A stretch of DNA of 64,000 nt from Chitinophagaceae bacterium (GCA_947455605.1 CANGOX010000005.1:17267-81266), one strand, 5' to 3'; shown: positions 35,430-43,720, numbered from the stretch's first letter. Notes: generated by a model not told the origin, from the sequence alone. Translations and numbers: made by a program.

Positions 35430-36764
35430 TTACGCTGATTCTTTATTTTCTTTCACAATTACTGCGCAGGCAACGGCAGCAAGACATAATAAACATCCCC
35501 CGATCTGCACAGCCAGCAACCTGTCGTTATGTAAAACATTTTCCATGATCTTTCCAAAGAAAAGGGATGCGATGATCTCTGGTAACACGATAAAGAAATT
35601 AAAGATCCCCATATAGATCCCGATCTTTCCTTCCGGCAAACAGCCCGCCAACATGGAATAGGGCATAGATAAGATAGAAGCCCAGGCAATACCCACCATT
35701 CCCATAGCTACATATAAAAGTGATGCATCATGAATATGATTCACCATGATCAGTCCGGCACCACCCACTAATAAGCAAACGGTATGCGTATATTTTTTCC
35801 CAAGTTTACTTACCCAGAAAGGTAGCGTGAATGAGAAAGCGAACGTAACTAAATTCAATATCGCAGAAGTAGTATTGGCATACTCTAATCCTTTTGTATA
35901 TACATCACTCGTGTTTTTAGGGTCACCACCAAAAATATCTGCAGCAACACCCGTGCTGTAATAGAACCACATCAGGAACAGTCCCGGCCAGGTAAGAAAA
36001 TTAACCAGTGCCAGCCGTTTCATCTGATCGGGCATCTCTTTAATAGATGTAATAATTTCTTTGATCCCGCCACCAATACCTTTACCCGATTCGTTCAGTT
36101 TCTCTTTCCAGTCTGGATCTGCAGGTGGATATTCCTTGCTTTTGAAAACAGTATATAAAACAGAGATCAGAAATACTGCACCACCGATATAAAATGACAA
36201 CATAATATTCTGTGGAATTGCTCCACCTGATTTATCTCTCGACACACCAAACCATTCTACTAATTTCTGCGGGAGGTAGCCGGCAATAAAAGAAGCCAGT
36301 CCGATAAACATACTCTGCATGGCAAAACCGAAGGGCCTTTGTTTTTCATCCAGGTTATCTGCTACAAATGCACGGAAGGGCTCCATACTTATATTGATAC
36401 AGGAATCGAGGATCCATAGCGTTCCTGCGGCCATCCAGATCACAGAGGCATTGGGCATAACAAATAAAGCCAATGAACTGAGTATTGCTCCAATTAAAAA
36501 ATAAGGGCGTCTGCGGCCGAGCCTGGGATGCCAGGTCCTGTCGATCATATACCCACTGATGGGTTGTACGATCAAGCCTGTCATGGGTGCCGCCAACCAT
36601 AAACCGGGTATCTGTTCGGGAGAGGCACCCAGGTATTCATAGATGGCACTCATGTTTCCCATCTGCAGGCTCCAGCCAAACTGGATCCCGAAAAAACCAA
36701 AACACATGTTCCAAATCTGCCAGAAGCCAAGACGGGGTTTAGTACCGGTGGAGGTAGTAGACAT
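35430..36764 (-). CDS. MFS maltose/oligosaccharide permease (GPH/SLC45-like)
   Basis: 444 residues, twelve predicted membrane helices. FFGIQFGWSLQMGNMSAIYEYLGA and DRTWHPRLGRRRPYF (the loop 2-3 signature DRxxxxxGRRRP) are typical of SLC45-like sugar symporters found in maltose-utilisation loci. It probably imports maltodextrin products of the downstream amylase; 2-nt gap to that gene. An AACGATT motif lies 3 nt before the ATG. A terminator separates it from glgC. Confidence 0.88.
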   Translation of the reverse strand: MSTTSTGTKPRLGFWQIWNMCFGFFGIQFGWSLQMGNMSAIYEYLGASPEQIPGLWLAAPMTGLIVQPISGYMIDRTWHPRLGRRRPYFLIGAILSSLALFVMPNASVIWMAAGTLWILDSCINISMEPFRAFVADNLDEKQRPFGFAMQSMFIGLASFIAGYLPQKLVEWFGVSRDKSGGAIPQNIMLSFYIGGAVFLISVLYTVFKSKEYPPADPDWKEKLNESGKGIGGGIKEIITSIKEMPDQMKRLALVNFLTWPGLFLMWFYYSTGVAADIFGGDPKNTSDVYTKGLEYANTTSAILNLVTFAFSFTLPFWVSKLGKKYTHTVCLLVGGAGLIMVNHIHDASLLYVAMGMVGIAWASILSMPYSMLAGCLPEGKIGIYMGIFNFFIVLPEIIASLFFGKIMENVLHNDRLLAVQIGGCLLCLAAVACAVIVKENKESA

Positions 36765-36767
36765 AGC

Positions 36768-36774
36768 AATCGTT
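36768..36774 (-). promoter_or_regulatory. AACGATT leader motif, maltose-type permease
   Basis: On the coding strand CCTCTTAAACGATTGCT is directly followed by ATG; the motif ends 3 nt before the start. Confidence 0.5.
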
Positions 36775-36813
36775 TAAGAGGTATCATGTAATTATTACAC
36801 GTACTCTAAAATA

Positions 36814-36844
36814 CAATAAAAAAACATCCACAAAGGGATGTTTT
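36814..36844 (-). terminator. intrinsic terminator after glgC
   Basis: AAAACATCC (36821-36829) pairs with GGATGTTTT (36836-36844); on the minus strand the stem is followed by TTTTTTT. Confidence 0.85.
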
Positions 36845-36870
36845 CGAATTTAGTTATAGGGCGTTTAGAC

Positions 36871-38154
36871 TTATATCACAAATCCATCGGGCAATACAGC
36901 TGTTTTCTTAACCACAACAATACCATCTTTTACAGTATAAAGTGCATGGTCTGTATTGGCCAAATGACTTCCTCCATTGATGCGTACATCATTTCCGATC
37001 CGGCAGTTCTTATCAATGATGGCATCTTTGATATAACAGCGTTCGCCAATACCTATTTTAGGTAAGCCATGACGCAGGTTGGTTTCCATTTCTTCAAGGG
37101 TTTCGTAATAATCGTTACCCATGATATAGGTGCTCACAACGGTGGTGCCATGTCCGATACGTGCCCGGATACCCACCACACTTTGCTCTATGCGGCTTGC
37201 ATGAATAATTGAACCTTCGGCAATGATCGTTTTCTCCAATGTGGTTCCGCTGATCTTGGCGGGTGGCAACATTCTGGCGCGACTGTACACCGTTTTATTA
37301 TTATCAAATAAATTAAAGGGAGGAACTTCCTGTGTTAAAGCCAGGTTGGCTTCGTAGAAAGAATAGATATTTCCAATATCGGTCCAGTAACCATCATATT
37401 GGAAGCTGGTTACTTTATAATGAGCGATGGAATCCGGTATGATCTCCTTACCAAAATCGGTTGCCTGCGGATGGGCTTTGTTCAGCAGGTCATACAATAC
37501 CTGTTTGCTGAATACATAGATACCCATGGATGCGAGATAATTCCTTCCTTCACCCTGCATGGCGGCACCTGTATCACTTGTCCATTCAGGTAACAGCTCT
37601 TTCTTGGGTTTTTCTATAAATGAGGTGATAAAACTTTTCTCATCTGTTTTGAGGATCCCGAATTCAGGTGCGTCGCGGTCGTTCACCGGGATGGTGGCAA
37701 TAGAAATATCAGCGCCTGTTGCTTTGTGTGCATCCATCATTTCGCTAAAATCCATTTGGTATAACTGGTCGCCACTGAGGATCAGGATATATTCAAATTC
37801 GAGGTTGGAAATATGACGTAATGATTGTCTTACCGCATCTGCCGTACCCTGAAACCAGCCCGGGTTATCGGGTGTTTGCTCGGCGGCAAGTATGTCTACA
37901 AATCCGGTACTGAAAGCACTGAAATGATAGGTATTCTTGATATGCTTATTCAAAGAGGCCGAGTTGAACTGTGTTAACACAAACATCCGGTTGATGTTGC
38001 TGTTGATACAGTTACTGATAGGGATGTCTACCAATCGATATTTACCTGCAATAGGAACGGCTGGCTTGGAACGGCTGGAAGTGAGCGGGTACAGGCGACT
38101 GCCTGCGCCACCGCCAAGGATCACAGCAACTACTGATTTGGAGATCGTATTCAT
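36871..38154 (-). CDS. glgC: glucose-1-phosphate adenylyltransferase
   Basis: 427 residues. Nucleotidyltransferase start VVAVILGGGAGSRLYPLTSSRSKPAVPIAG (motif GGGAGSRLYPLT), ILSGDQLYQMD, FIEKP and the YWTDIGNI substrate loop, then a left-handed beta-helix C-terminus. It makes ADP-glucose from glucose 1-phosphate and ATP, the committed step to glycogen, and belongs to an allosteric family. It follows glgA by 58 nt, with a hairpin repeat between them. Confidence 0.96.
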   Translation of the reverse strand: MNTISKSVVAVILGGGAGSRLYPLTSSRSKPAVPIAGKYRLVDIPISNCINSNINRMFVLTQFNSASLNKHIKNTYHFSAFSTGFVDILAAEQTPDNPGWFQGTADAVRQSLRHISNLEFEYILILSGDQLYQMDFSEMMDAHKATGADISIATIPVNDRDAPEFGILKTDEKSFITSFIEKPKKELLPEWTSDTGAAMQGEGRNYLASMGIYVFSKQVLYDLLNKAHPQATDFGKEIIPDSIAHYKVTSFQYDGYWTDIGNIYSFYEANLALTQEVPPFNLFDNNKTVYSRARMLPPAKISGTTLEKTIIAEGSIIHASRIEQSVVGIRARIGHGTTVVSTYIMGNDYYETLEEMETNLRHGLPKIGIGERCYIKDAIIDKNCRIGNDVRINGGSHLANTDHALYTVKDGIVVVKKTAVLPDGFVI

Positions 38155-38177
38155 AATGGCAATTTAGCTTTAGGTTT

Positions 38178-38201
38178 GTTCATAGACTATGGTCTATGAA
38201 C
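38178..38201. repeat. CATAGAC/GTCTATG hairpin between glgA and glgC
   Basis: GTTCATAGAC-TATG-GTCTATGAAC forms a 10-bp perfect stem with a 4-nt loop. It shares its word with the repeat at 22339-22399. With no T run, it may act as an RNA stability or processing element inside the glgA-glgC transcript. Confidence 0.7.
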
Positions 38202-38212
38202 TAAAATATATA

Positions 38213-39628
38213 TCACTGTAAACTCTGATACAATTGTGTGTACTGATCCACCGTACTCTCCCAGCTATGATCGATCTGCATCATGTATTGACGCATCTTT
38301 TTCATGTGGGCTTTGTCTTTGTAAACAGAAACCGCACGGCCGATCGAATAATCTACATCACTAACACTGGCATGGTTAAAACGGATACCAAACCCATCCG
38401 GTTCACCCATATCAACCACCGTATCCTGCAAACCACCGGTACTTCTTACCACGGGTACGGTTCCATAACGCATAGCATACATCTGGTTCAGTCCGCAAGG
38501 TTCTACCCTACTTGGCATTAACAGAAAATCAGCACCGGCATACATTCTATGGCTAAGGGTTTCATCATAACCGATCACGGTATTAAATAAACCTTTATAC
38601 GGTTCTACCATTTGCTGAAACGCCCATTCTACTTGGGTTTCACCACTACCTAACACCAGAAAACAGGCTTCACCCTGCGTATGGTGGATAGCAGATTTGA
38701 TAGCATCGGGTAAAATTTCGGCAGCTTTCTCCCCTACCAAACGGCCAATGAAAACAAACAGAGGTTTAGCAGGGTCCAGTCCAAACTGATTACAAAGCGA
38801 CTCCTTATTCTTTTGTTTTCCTTCGGAAACGGTTTTCACCGAAAAATGTTCTGTAAGGTATTTATCAGTTGCAGGATCCCACACTTCATTATCGATTCCA
38901 TTCAGAATACCGGAACATTTACCCCGCTCATACTCAAATAATTTCTCCATACCATTGGAGTTGTACCTGAGTTCGTCCATATAACTGTGACTAACGGTTG
39001 TTACTTTCCCGGCACATTTTACGGCAGAAGCTAATGGATTAATGGTGTCTGCCCATTCGAGCATTCCCCTTTTCCATAGATCCCAGCGTGGTATATAACG
39101 GCTTTTATCCCATCCCATCTGGCCCTGGTATTGGGCATTATGGATGGTAAAAACCGTAGGTATATGACTGAGTTTATTATAATCGTAGCAATACTGCATC
39201 ATAAAAGGAACGAGGCCTGTATGATGGTCGTGGCAATGCACTATATCAGGTTGATGCTCCCAGCTGCTCATCCAGTTTACCAGTGCGATCTGGAAGGCAG
39301 TAAAGCGTTCGGTATCATCATCATATCCATAAACTTTCTGTCTGTCGAGCAACCCATTGATATCTATGAGGAAGAGGTCAAATCCCAGCTTATTAGTGGT
39401 TTCTTTAATAACTGTGTATTCAAAAAACCAGTTGCCCAGATTGGAAGAGCCTTTAAAGTCAACCGTCCACTCATTTTCATACAGGAACTTGGTGCGGTAC
39501 ATGGGCATCACAACTTTGGCAATATGGCCGGCTTTAACCTGATATTTGGGCAAGGCCCCTACCACATCTCCTAAACCACCGGCTTTGGCTATGGGATAAC
39601 ACTCGGCACTTACATGAATGATCTCCAT
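38213..39628 (-). CDS. glgA: glycogen synthase (ADP-glucose, GT5)
   Basis: 471 residues. The N-terminus IIHVSAECYPIAKAGGLGDVVGALP carries KAGGLGDV, the ADP-glucose binding lysine motif; C-terminal PSRVEPCGLNQMYAMRYGTVPVVRSTGGL is the GT5 acceptor/donor motif (core PCGLNQMYAMRYG). It extends alpha-1,4 glucan from ADP-glucose. First gene of glgA-glgC. An AACGATT motif lies 8 nt before the ATG, in the region shared with the divergent permease. Confidence 0.96.
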   Translation of the reverse strand: MEIIHVSAECYPIAKAGGLGDVVGALPKYQVKAGHIAKVVMPMYRTKFLYENEWTVDFKGSSNLGNWFFEYTVIKETTNKLGFDLFLIDINGLLDRQKVYGYDDDTERFTAFQIALVNWMSSWEHQPDIVHCHDHHTGLVPFMMQYCYDYNKLSHIPTVFTIHNAQYQGQMGWDKSRYIPRWDLWKRGMLEWADTINPLASAVKCAGKVTTVSHSYMDELRYNSNGMEKLFEYERGKCSGILNGIDNEVWDPATDKYLTEHFSVKTVSEGKQKNKESLCNQFGLDPAKPLFVFIGRLVGEKAAEILPDAIKSAIHHTQGEACFLVLGSGETQVEWAFQQMVEPYKGLFNTVIGYDETLSHRMYAGADFLLMPSRVEPCGLNQMYAMRYGTVPVVRSTGGLQDTVVDMGEPDGFGIRFNHASVSDVDYSIGRAVSVYKDKAHMKKMRQYMMQIDHSWESTVDQYTQLYQSLQ

Positions 39629-39636
39629 GAGAGAAT

Positions 39637-39643
39637 AATCGTT
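39637..39643 (-). promoter_or_regulatory. AACGATT leader motif, glgA
   Basis: The coding strand reads AATAACGATTATTCTCTC then ATG: 8 nt from motif to start. Its mirror partner for the divergent permease is at 39760-39766. Confidence 0.5.
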
Positions 39644-39759
39644 ATTTAATGATCAAGCCTAATTTCCGCATGAATTTAATGAATAAGTGCATAAAGATTT
39701 AAAATTTTTAAAAATGCAAAATGTACTTACTTTAGGCTGTCATATTATGAAAACCCTCT

Positions 39760-39766
39760 AACGATT
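39760..39766 (+). promoter_or_regulatory. AACGATT leader motif, FucP-type permease
   Basis: CCTCTAACGATTACTT is followed by ATG 39771; 4 nt from motif to start. TAACGATTACT is shared in full with the desaturase leader. Confidence 0.5.
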
Positions 39767-39770
39767 ACTT

Positions 39771-41219
39771 ATGAATCAAAAAACCAACTGGTCGCAATTC
39801 GGCACCCTTATCTCTGTGTTCTTTTTCTGGGGATTTGTTGCAGCTTCCAATGATATCCTGATCCCTGTTTTCAAAAAAGCGTTTGATCTATCACAGGCCC
39901 AAAGCCAGTTGGTATCACTTGCCTTTTATGTTGCCTATACTGTAGGCTCCATCATATACTTTGCTGTTTCCAAGATGATAGGTGGAGATGTATTGAACCG
40001 GATTGGCTATAAAAATGGTATTGCCCTAGGACTGATCATATCAGCGATTGGTACTTTGTTGTTTTACCCTGCTGCCAACGACAGATCATTCACATTAATG
40101 ATCACCGGTTTATTCATTGTAGGACTTGGTTTTTCACTACAACAGATTGCAGCCAACCCATTGGCGATTGTGATCGGAGATCCTAAAACAGGTTCACAGC
40201 GTTTGAACATGGCAGGTGGAGTGAATAATTTCGGAACAACAATCGGACCTTTGCTGGTAAGCTTTGCCATTTTCGGCAGTGTGGCAGCCGGCTCTACCGA
40301 AGCCAGTATTGAAAGTGTAAAAACCCCTTACCTGGTATTGGGTGTGGCGTTTGTACTGGTGGCCATCTTCTTTAAGTTCTCAAGTATTCCCAATAAGATC
40401 GATCTGGATGCGGTTGCAGATAGTGAAGCAGAAACAGACAGTAAAGTATTACACAAAGCTTCTGTATTCCAATATCCGCAACTGGTATTAGGCATGATTG
40501 GCATCTTTGTATATGTAGGCGTGGAAGTGGCAACCGCCAGTAACCTGCCTGAATATATGAAGCAGCACCTGAATATGCCTACCAACCAGGTAGCCCCATA
40601 TATCTCTCTTTACTGGGCAAGTTTGATGATGGGCAGGTGGACCGGTGCCGTAGGTGCTTTTGATGTAAGTGCAGGAGCCAAGAAGATCCTGAATTTCTTA
40701 ATGCCCTATCTGGCATTTGGTGTATTCTTAGCCGTGAACGCTATAGCACAACATGATGTGAGTTCTTTTTATGTATACGGTTTTGTGATCGTTACTATGA
40801 TCGCAGGTGATATTTTAAGTAAGGGCAACCCTGCCAGAATGTTGCTGATCTTTTCAACACTCGGAATTATTGCTTTGGTAATCGGAATGTTTACTTCTGG
40901 CATGACCAGTGTATTTGCCTTTACCAGTGTAGGCTTATTCTGCAGTACATTATGGCCTTGTATCTTTACATTGGCAATTGCCGGTCTGGGCAAACACACC
41001 AACCAGGGAAGCAGCCTTTTGATCATGATGATCATGGGTGGTGGTATCATTAGCTGGTTACAGGGTTATGTAGCAGCAGATCATATTCTGGGTATCCAAT
41101 TCAGTTATATTGTGGGTGCACTTTGTTTCGCTTATCTGGCGTTTTATGCCATCCGTTGTAAATCTATCTTACGATCACAGGGTATTGATTATGATATAAA
41201 GACGAGCGGAGGCCATTAA
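39771..41219 (+). CDS. FucP-family MFS sugar permease
   Basis: 482 residues, twelve membrane helices. FFWGFVAASNDILIPVFKKAFDLSQAQSQLV is the FucP/GluP-type first helix and loop (core FFWGFVAASNDIL), with GLGFSLQQIAANPLAI later. It imports a hexose (glucose, galactose or fucose) by proton symport. The ROK kinase begins 26 nt downstream, which favours glucose. It diverges from glgA; both have AACGATT leaders. Confidence 0.88.
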   Translation: MNQKTNWSQFGTLISVFFFWGFVAASNDILIPVFKKAFDLSQAQSQLVSLAFYVAYTVGSIIYFAVSKMIGGDVLNRIGYKNGIALGLIISAIGTLLFYPAANDRSFTLMITGLFIVGLGFSLQQIAANPLAIVIGDPKTGSQRLNMAGGVNNFGTTIGPLLVSFAIFGSVAAGSTEASIESVKTPYLVLGVAFVLVAIFFKFSSIPNKIDLDAVADSEAETDSKVLHKASVFQYPQLVLGMIGIFVYVGVEVATASNLPEYMKQHLNMPTNQVAPYISLYWASLMMGRWTGAVGAFDVSAGAKKILNFLMPYLAFGVFLAVNAIAQHDVSSFYVYGFVIVTMIAGDILSKGNPARMLLIFSTLGIIALVIGMFTSGMTSVFAFTSVGLFCSTLWPCIFTLAIAGLGKHTNQGSSLLIMMIMGGGIISWLQGYVAADHILGIQFSYIVGALCFAYLAFYAIRCKSILRSQGIDYDIKTSGGH

Positions 41220-41230
41220 ACTTTGTTGTA

Positions 41231-41238
41231 TAACTTTG
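41231..41238 (+). promoter_or_regulatory. -7 box (TAACTTTG) 7 nt before the ROK gene
   Basis: TAACTTTG fits TAnnTTTG and ends 7 nt before ATG 41246. No TTTG lies 20 nt upstream. It would give the kinase its own short-leader transcript. Confidence 0.35.
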
Positions 41239-41245
41239 ATCCATC

Positions 41246-42250
41246 ATGTCAGTTAAGGAAAATTCTAGCAATATGCCCAGGACAACATCCAGTTTAGAAC
41301 AATTAGCAATCGGTATCGATATCGGCGGTACCGGAACCAAATTCGGTATTGTAGACAGGCTAGGCAACCTTCTTTTTTCAAGCGAAATGTCTACCCGCAA
41401 ACACAAAGAGGTAGAAAGTTTTATAGACGAGTTGCATGCCAACCTTGTTCCGATGCTGGAACAGGCAGGTGGTATCGGAAGGATCAAAGGAATTGGAGTA
41501 GGAGCCCCTAATGGAAATTATTATACAGGTACAGTTGAATATGCCCCTAATCTTCCCTGGAAAGGGATCCTGCCTTTGGCAAAAATGTTTGAAGATAAAT
41601 TCAAGCTTCCTGTTGTACTAACCAATGATGCCAATGCGGCTGCTTTGGGAGAGATGATGTATGGTGCAGCAAAGGATATGAAAGACTTTATACTGATTGC
41701 GCTCGGTACCGGCGTAGGCAGCGGCATAGTAGCCAATGGTAAACTGATCTATGGACACGATGGATTTGCCGGCGAACTCGGCCACACCATCATCATACCC
41801 GATGGCCGCATGCATGCGGGCACCGGTAAAAAAGGTTCCCTCGAAAGCTATGCATCAGCCACCGGTGTGAGAGCCACAGCCATTGAATTATTGGCCAACA
41901 GCAAAACACCCAGCTTGCTGAGAAAAGTGCCCAATGAAGAAATGGACTCTAAAAAAGTATATGAAGCTGCTGTTGAAGGCGATGAACTGGCTAAAGAAAT
42001 ATTTGAATTTACAGGAAAGATTTTGGGAATGGCTCTTGCCAATTTTGTTATGTTCTCAAGTCCGGAAGCGATCATTTTGTTTGGCGGACTAACCAAGGCG
42101 GGAGAGTTAATTCTCAAACCTACCAGAGAACATATGGAAGCAAACCTGATCCAGGTATTTCAGAACAAAGTAAAAATATTAGTGAGCCATTTGAAAGAAT
42201 CTGATGCAGCGATACTTGGAGCTAGTGCATTAGTATGGGAGCTGAAATAG
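41246..42250 (+). CDS. ROK-family sugar kinase (probable glucokinase)
   Basis: 334 residues. ATP phosphate loop GIDIGGTGTKFGIVD, catalytic Asp in LTNDANAAALGE, and GTGVGSGIV. The ROK zinc motif CxCGxxGCxE is replaced: the segment GHTIIIPDGRMHAGTGKKGSLE (core HAGTGKKGSLE) has Ala, Thr and Ser where the three Cys should be, so the structural zinc site is lost. It likely phosphorylates glucose brought in by the preceding permease. A terminator follows. Confidence 0.87.
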   Translation: MSVKENSSNMPRTTSSLEQLAIGIDIGGTGTKFGIVDRLGNLLFSSEMSTRKHKEVESFIDELHANLVPMLEQAGGIGRIKGIGVGAPNGNYYTGTVEYAPNLPWKGILPLAKMFEDKFKLPVVLTNDANAAALGEMMYGAAKDMKDFILIALGTGVGSGIVANGKLIYGHDGFAGELGHTIIIPDGRMHAGTGKKGSLESYASATGVRATAIELLANSKTPSLLRKVPNEEMDSKKVYEAAVEGDELAKEIFEFTGKILGMALANFVMFSSPEAIILFGGLTKAGELILKPTREHMEANLIQVFQNKVKILVSHLKESDAAILGASALVWELK

Positions 42251-42286
42251 TAATTAATAATTAAAAATTAAGAATTAAAAATTAGG
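42251..42286. repeat. left arm of the AT-rich inverted repeat around the four-helix-bundle gene
   Basis: It starts right after the ROK stop codon TAG. Made of ATTAATAATTAAAAATTAAG words and inverse to the arm at 42712-42740. Confidence 0.8.
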
Positions 42287-42308
42287 TATTTATACGCTAT
42301 TTTGATAA

Positions 42309-42344
42309 AAAGGGATTTGCTAGTTTGTAGCAAATCCCTTTTTT
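42309..42344 (+). terminator. intrinsic terminator directly before the four-helix-bundle ATG
   Basis: AAGGGATTTGCTA (42310-42322) and TAGCAAATCCCTT (42328-42340) form a perfect 13-bp stem with loop GTTTG and a run of six T ending at 42344. The next base is the A of the ATG at 42345. It would end the ROK transcript. Confidence 0.85.
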
Positions 42345-42698
42345 ATGAAGCAGGATAACATCATTCTTAACAAAAGCTATCTTTTCGCTTTGCGCGTTGT
42401 AAAACTGTTTCGTTATCTGTCTAACGAAAAGAAGGAATACCATCTATCCAAACAACTCATCCGTTCAGGCACATCAATTGGAGCCAATGTTGAAGAAGCC
42501 ATGGGAGGGTCTTCCAGAAATGATTTTAAAGCAAAGTTAGACATTGCTCATAAAGAAGCCAGAGAAACCCGGTTCTGGCTAAAACTAATACGGGATAGCA
42601 GCATCTTAGAACCTAAGGCAGCCAATTCAATGATAGAAGATTGTGAAGAAATAATACGTATACTCGCCACCATCCTCAAAACACTTAAGCAGGTATAA
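42345..42698 (+). CDS. four-helix-bundle protein, 23S rRNA intervening-sequence (S23) family
   Basis: 117 residues, the S23/IVS protein size. Motifs SKQLIRSGTSIGANVEEAMGG and the IAHKEARETRFWLKLI helix are diagnostic (cores SIGANVEEA and KEARETRFWL). Family members are encoded inside intervening sequences of 23S rRNA genes and as loose genes in Bacteroidota; biochemical role not established. Here it lies between two AT-rich inverted arms and begins on the base after a terminator T run, leaving no room for an ordinary leader. Confidence 0.9.
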   Translation: MKQDNIILNKSYLFALRVVKLFRYLSNEKKEYHLSKQLIRSGTSIGANVEEAMGGSSRNDFKAKLDIAHKEARETRFWLKLIRDSSILEPKAANSMIEDCEEIIRILATILKTLKQV

Positions 42699-42711
42699 CC
42701 TCTCCGGCTGC

Positions 42712-42740
42712 CAATTTTTAATTTTTAATTCTTAATTAAA
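42712..42740. repeat. right arm of the AT-rich inverted repeat
   Basis: Inverse of the arm at 42251-42286. It overlaps the 3' end of the convergent glycosidase gene and supplies its last codons (LIKN) and TAA stop at 42725-42727. Confidence 0.8.
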
Positions 42741-43678
42741 AACACCGCCGGCACCGCTCTCTCTCCTTCCTTATCACTCGGCGTAATGGTTTGTTTTCCA
42801 TTGATGAGTAAACAACTGCTTCCTCCTCCGTCTAAATTCAATGCTTCTATGCAACCTGCCTGTTTCAGCATTTGTGCTTCCTGGGTAAGTGTAGCTCCTT
42901 CAGCCTTTCCAGGAAAACGGCCTTCGATGATGAGGAATATCAATTTACCATCTGCTGTATAACCCATAGCAGAACGGGGATGTTTATCGTTGATGGCTTT
43001 ACCTGCAAATTTGATCTCTTCATTATTGGTGATCTGTATCTCTCCATTCTGAATTAACACAGGGCCACCGCCTACCGCTGTCTGCATTTTCCATTTTCTG
43101 AAATCTCCTTTTGCCACCATGTCTTTTTCAGTATGTTTTGCAACGGAATCTTTAAAGTAATTGATCACTTTTTGTGTAGCATAAATATTTGCATCCGATG
43201 TATCTGTATATAACCAGGCCACATCTGCTTTTCTTTTTTTATCAATGCCAATAGCACTTCCAAATGTATGTTTAAACGTTAGCGTGTCTTTTCCTTTTCC
43301 GGCAAGCGTGTGTAACTGGTAAGCCTGTAAGTTTCCGTCTTTGATCACTACATTCAGATTACTGTTATGAACAAACTCAAAAAATGTGGTGTTCATTACT
43401 AATAAGGGCTTCTGCTCCTGTGCATAATATTGATCCGGCGTATATCTTTTACCATTGCCAACCTGTGTTGTAAAACTGAGTGACTTATCTTTTAATTCGG
43501 CACTAACATAGTAAGCAATATTGGGTTTCCCTTCCGTAAGATCATGGGTCATATATACATGCACAGATGCGGGCAACGGCTGAAAAAGAGAATCCACATT
43601 TTTCCAGTTCCATTGCGCATGTACAGAAGAAGTGGTTATGAGGGTTACAAGAATGTGTAAGCAGGTTGTTTTTCTCAT
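42725..43678 (-). CDS. secreted phosphodiester glycosidase (NAGPA domain)
   Basis: 317 residues with signal peptide MRKTTCLHILVTLITTSSVHAQ. The NAGPA-type fold is indicated by LLVMNTTFFE, SAMGYTADGKLIFLIIEGR and LNLDGGGSSCLLINGK, where DGGGSS is the family active-site motif. It would cleave phosphodiester-linked sugars outside the cytoplasm; substrate unknown. Its C-terminal codons come from the repeat arm at 42712-42740. Confidence 0.85.
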   Translation of the reverse strand: MRKTTCLHILVTLITTSSVHAQWNWKNVDSLFQPLPASVHVYMTHDLTEGKPNIAYYVSAELKDKSLSFTTQVGNGKRYTPDQYYAQEQKPLLVMNTTFFEFVHNSNLNVVIKDGNLQAYQLHTLAGKGKDTLTFKHTFGSAIGIDKKRKADVAWLYTDTSDANIYATQKVINYFKDSVAKHTEKDMVAKGDFRKWKMQTAVGGGPVLIQNGEIQITNNEEIKFAGKAINDKHPRSAMGYTADGKLIFLIIEGRFPGKAEGATLTQEAQMLKQAGCIEALNLDGGGSSCLLINGKQTITPSDKEGERAVPAVFLIKN

Positions 43679-43687
43679 ATACTAAAC

Positions 43688-43716
43688 ATAAAAAACGCCG
43701 GGCATAGCCGACGTTT
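43688..43716 (-). terminator. intrinsic terminator after lipA
   Basis: On the minus strand AAACGTCGG pairs with CCGGCGTTT (one T-G wobble) around CTATGC, followed by TTT. It lies 5 nt after the lipA stop. Confidence 0.75.
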
Positions 43717-43720
43717 ATCA

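Noticed and set aside
39131..39574. 147-codon plus-strand frame inside glgA
   Set aside because: Antisense to the conserved glgA N-terminal domain; no promoter or start context.
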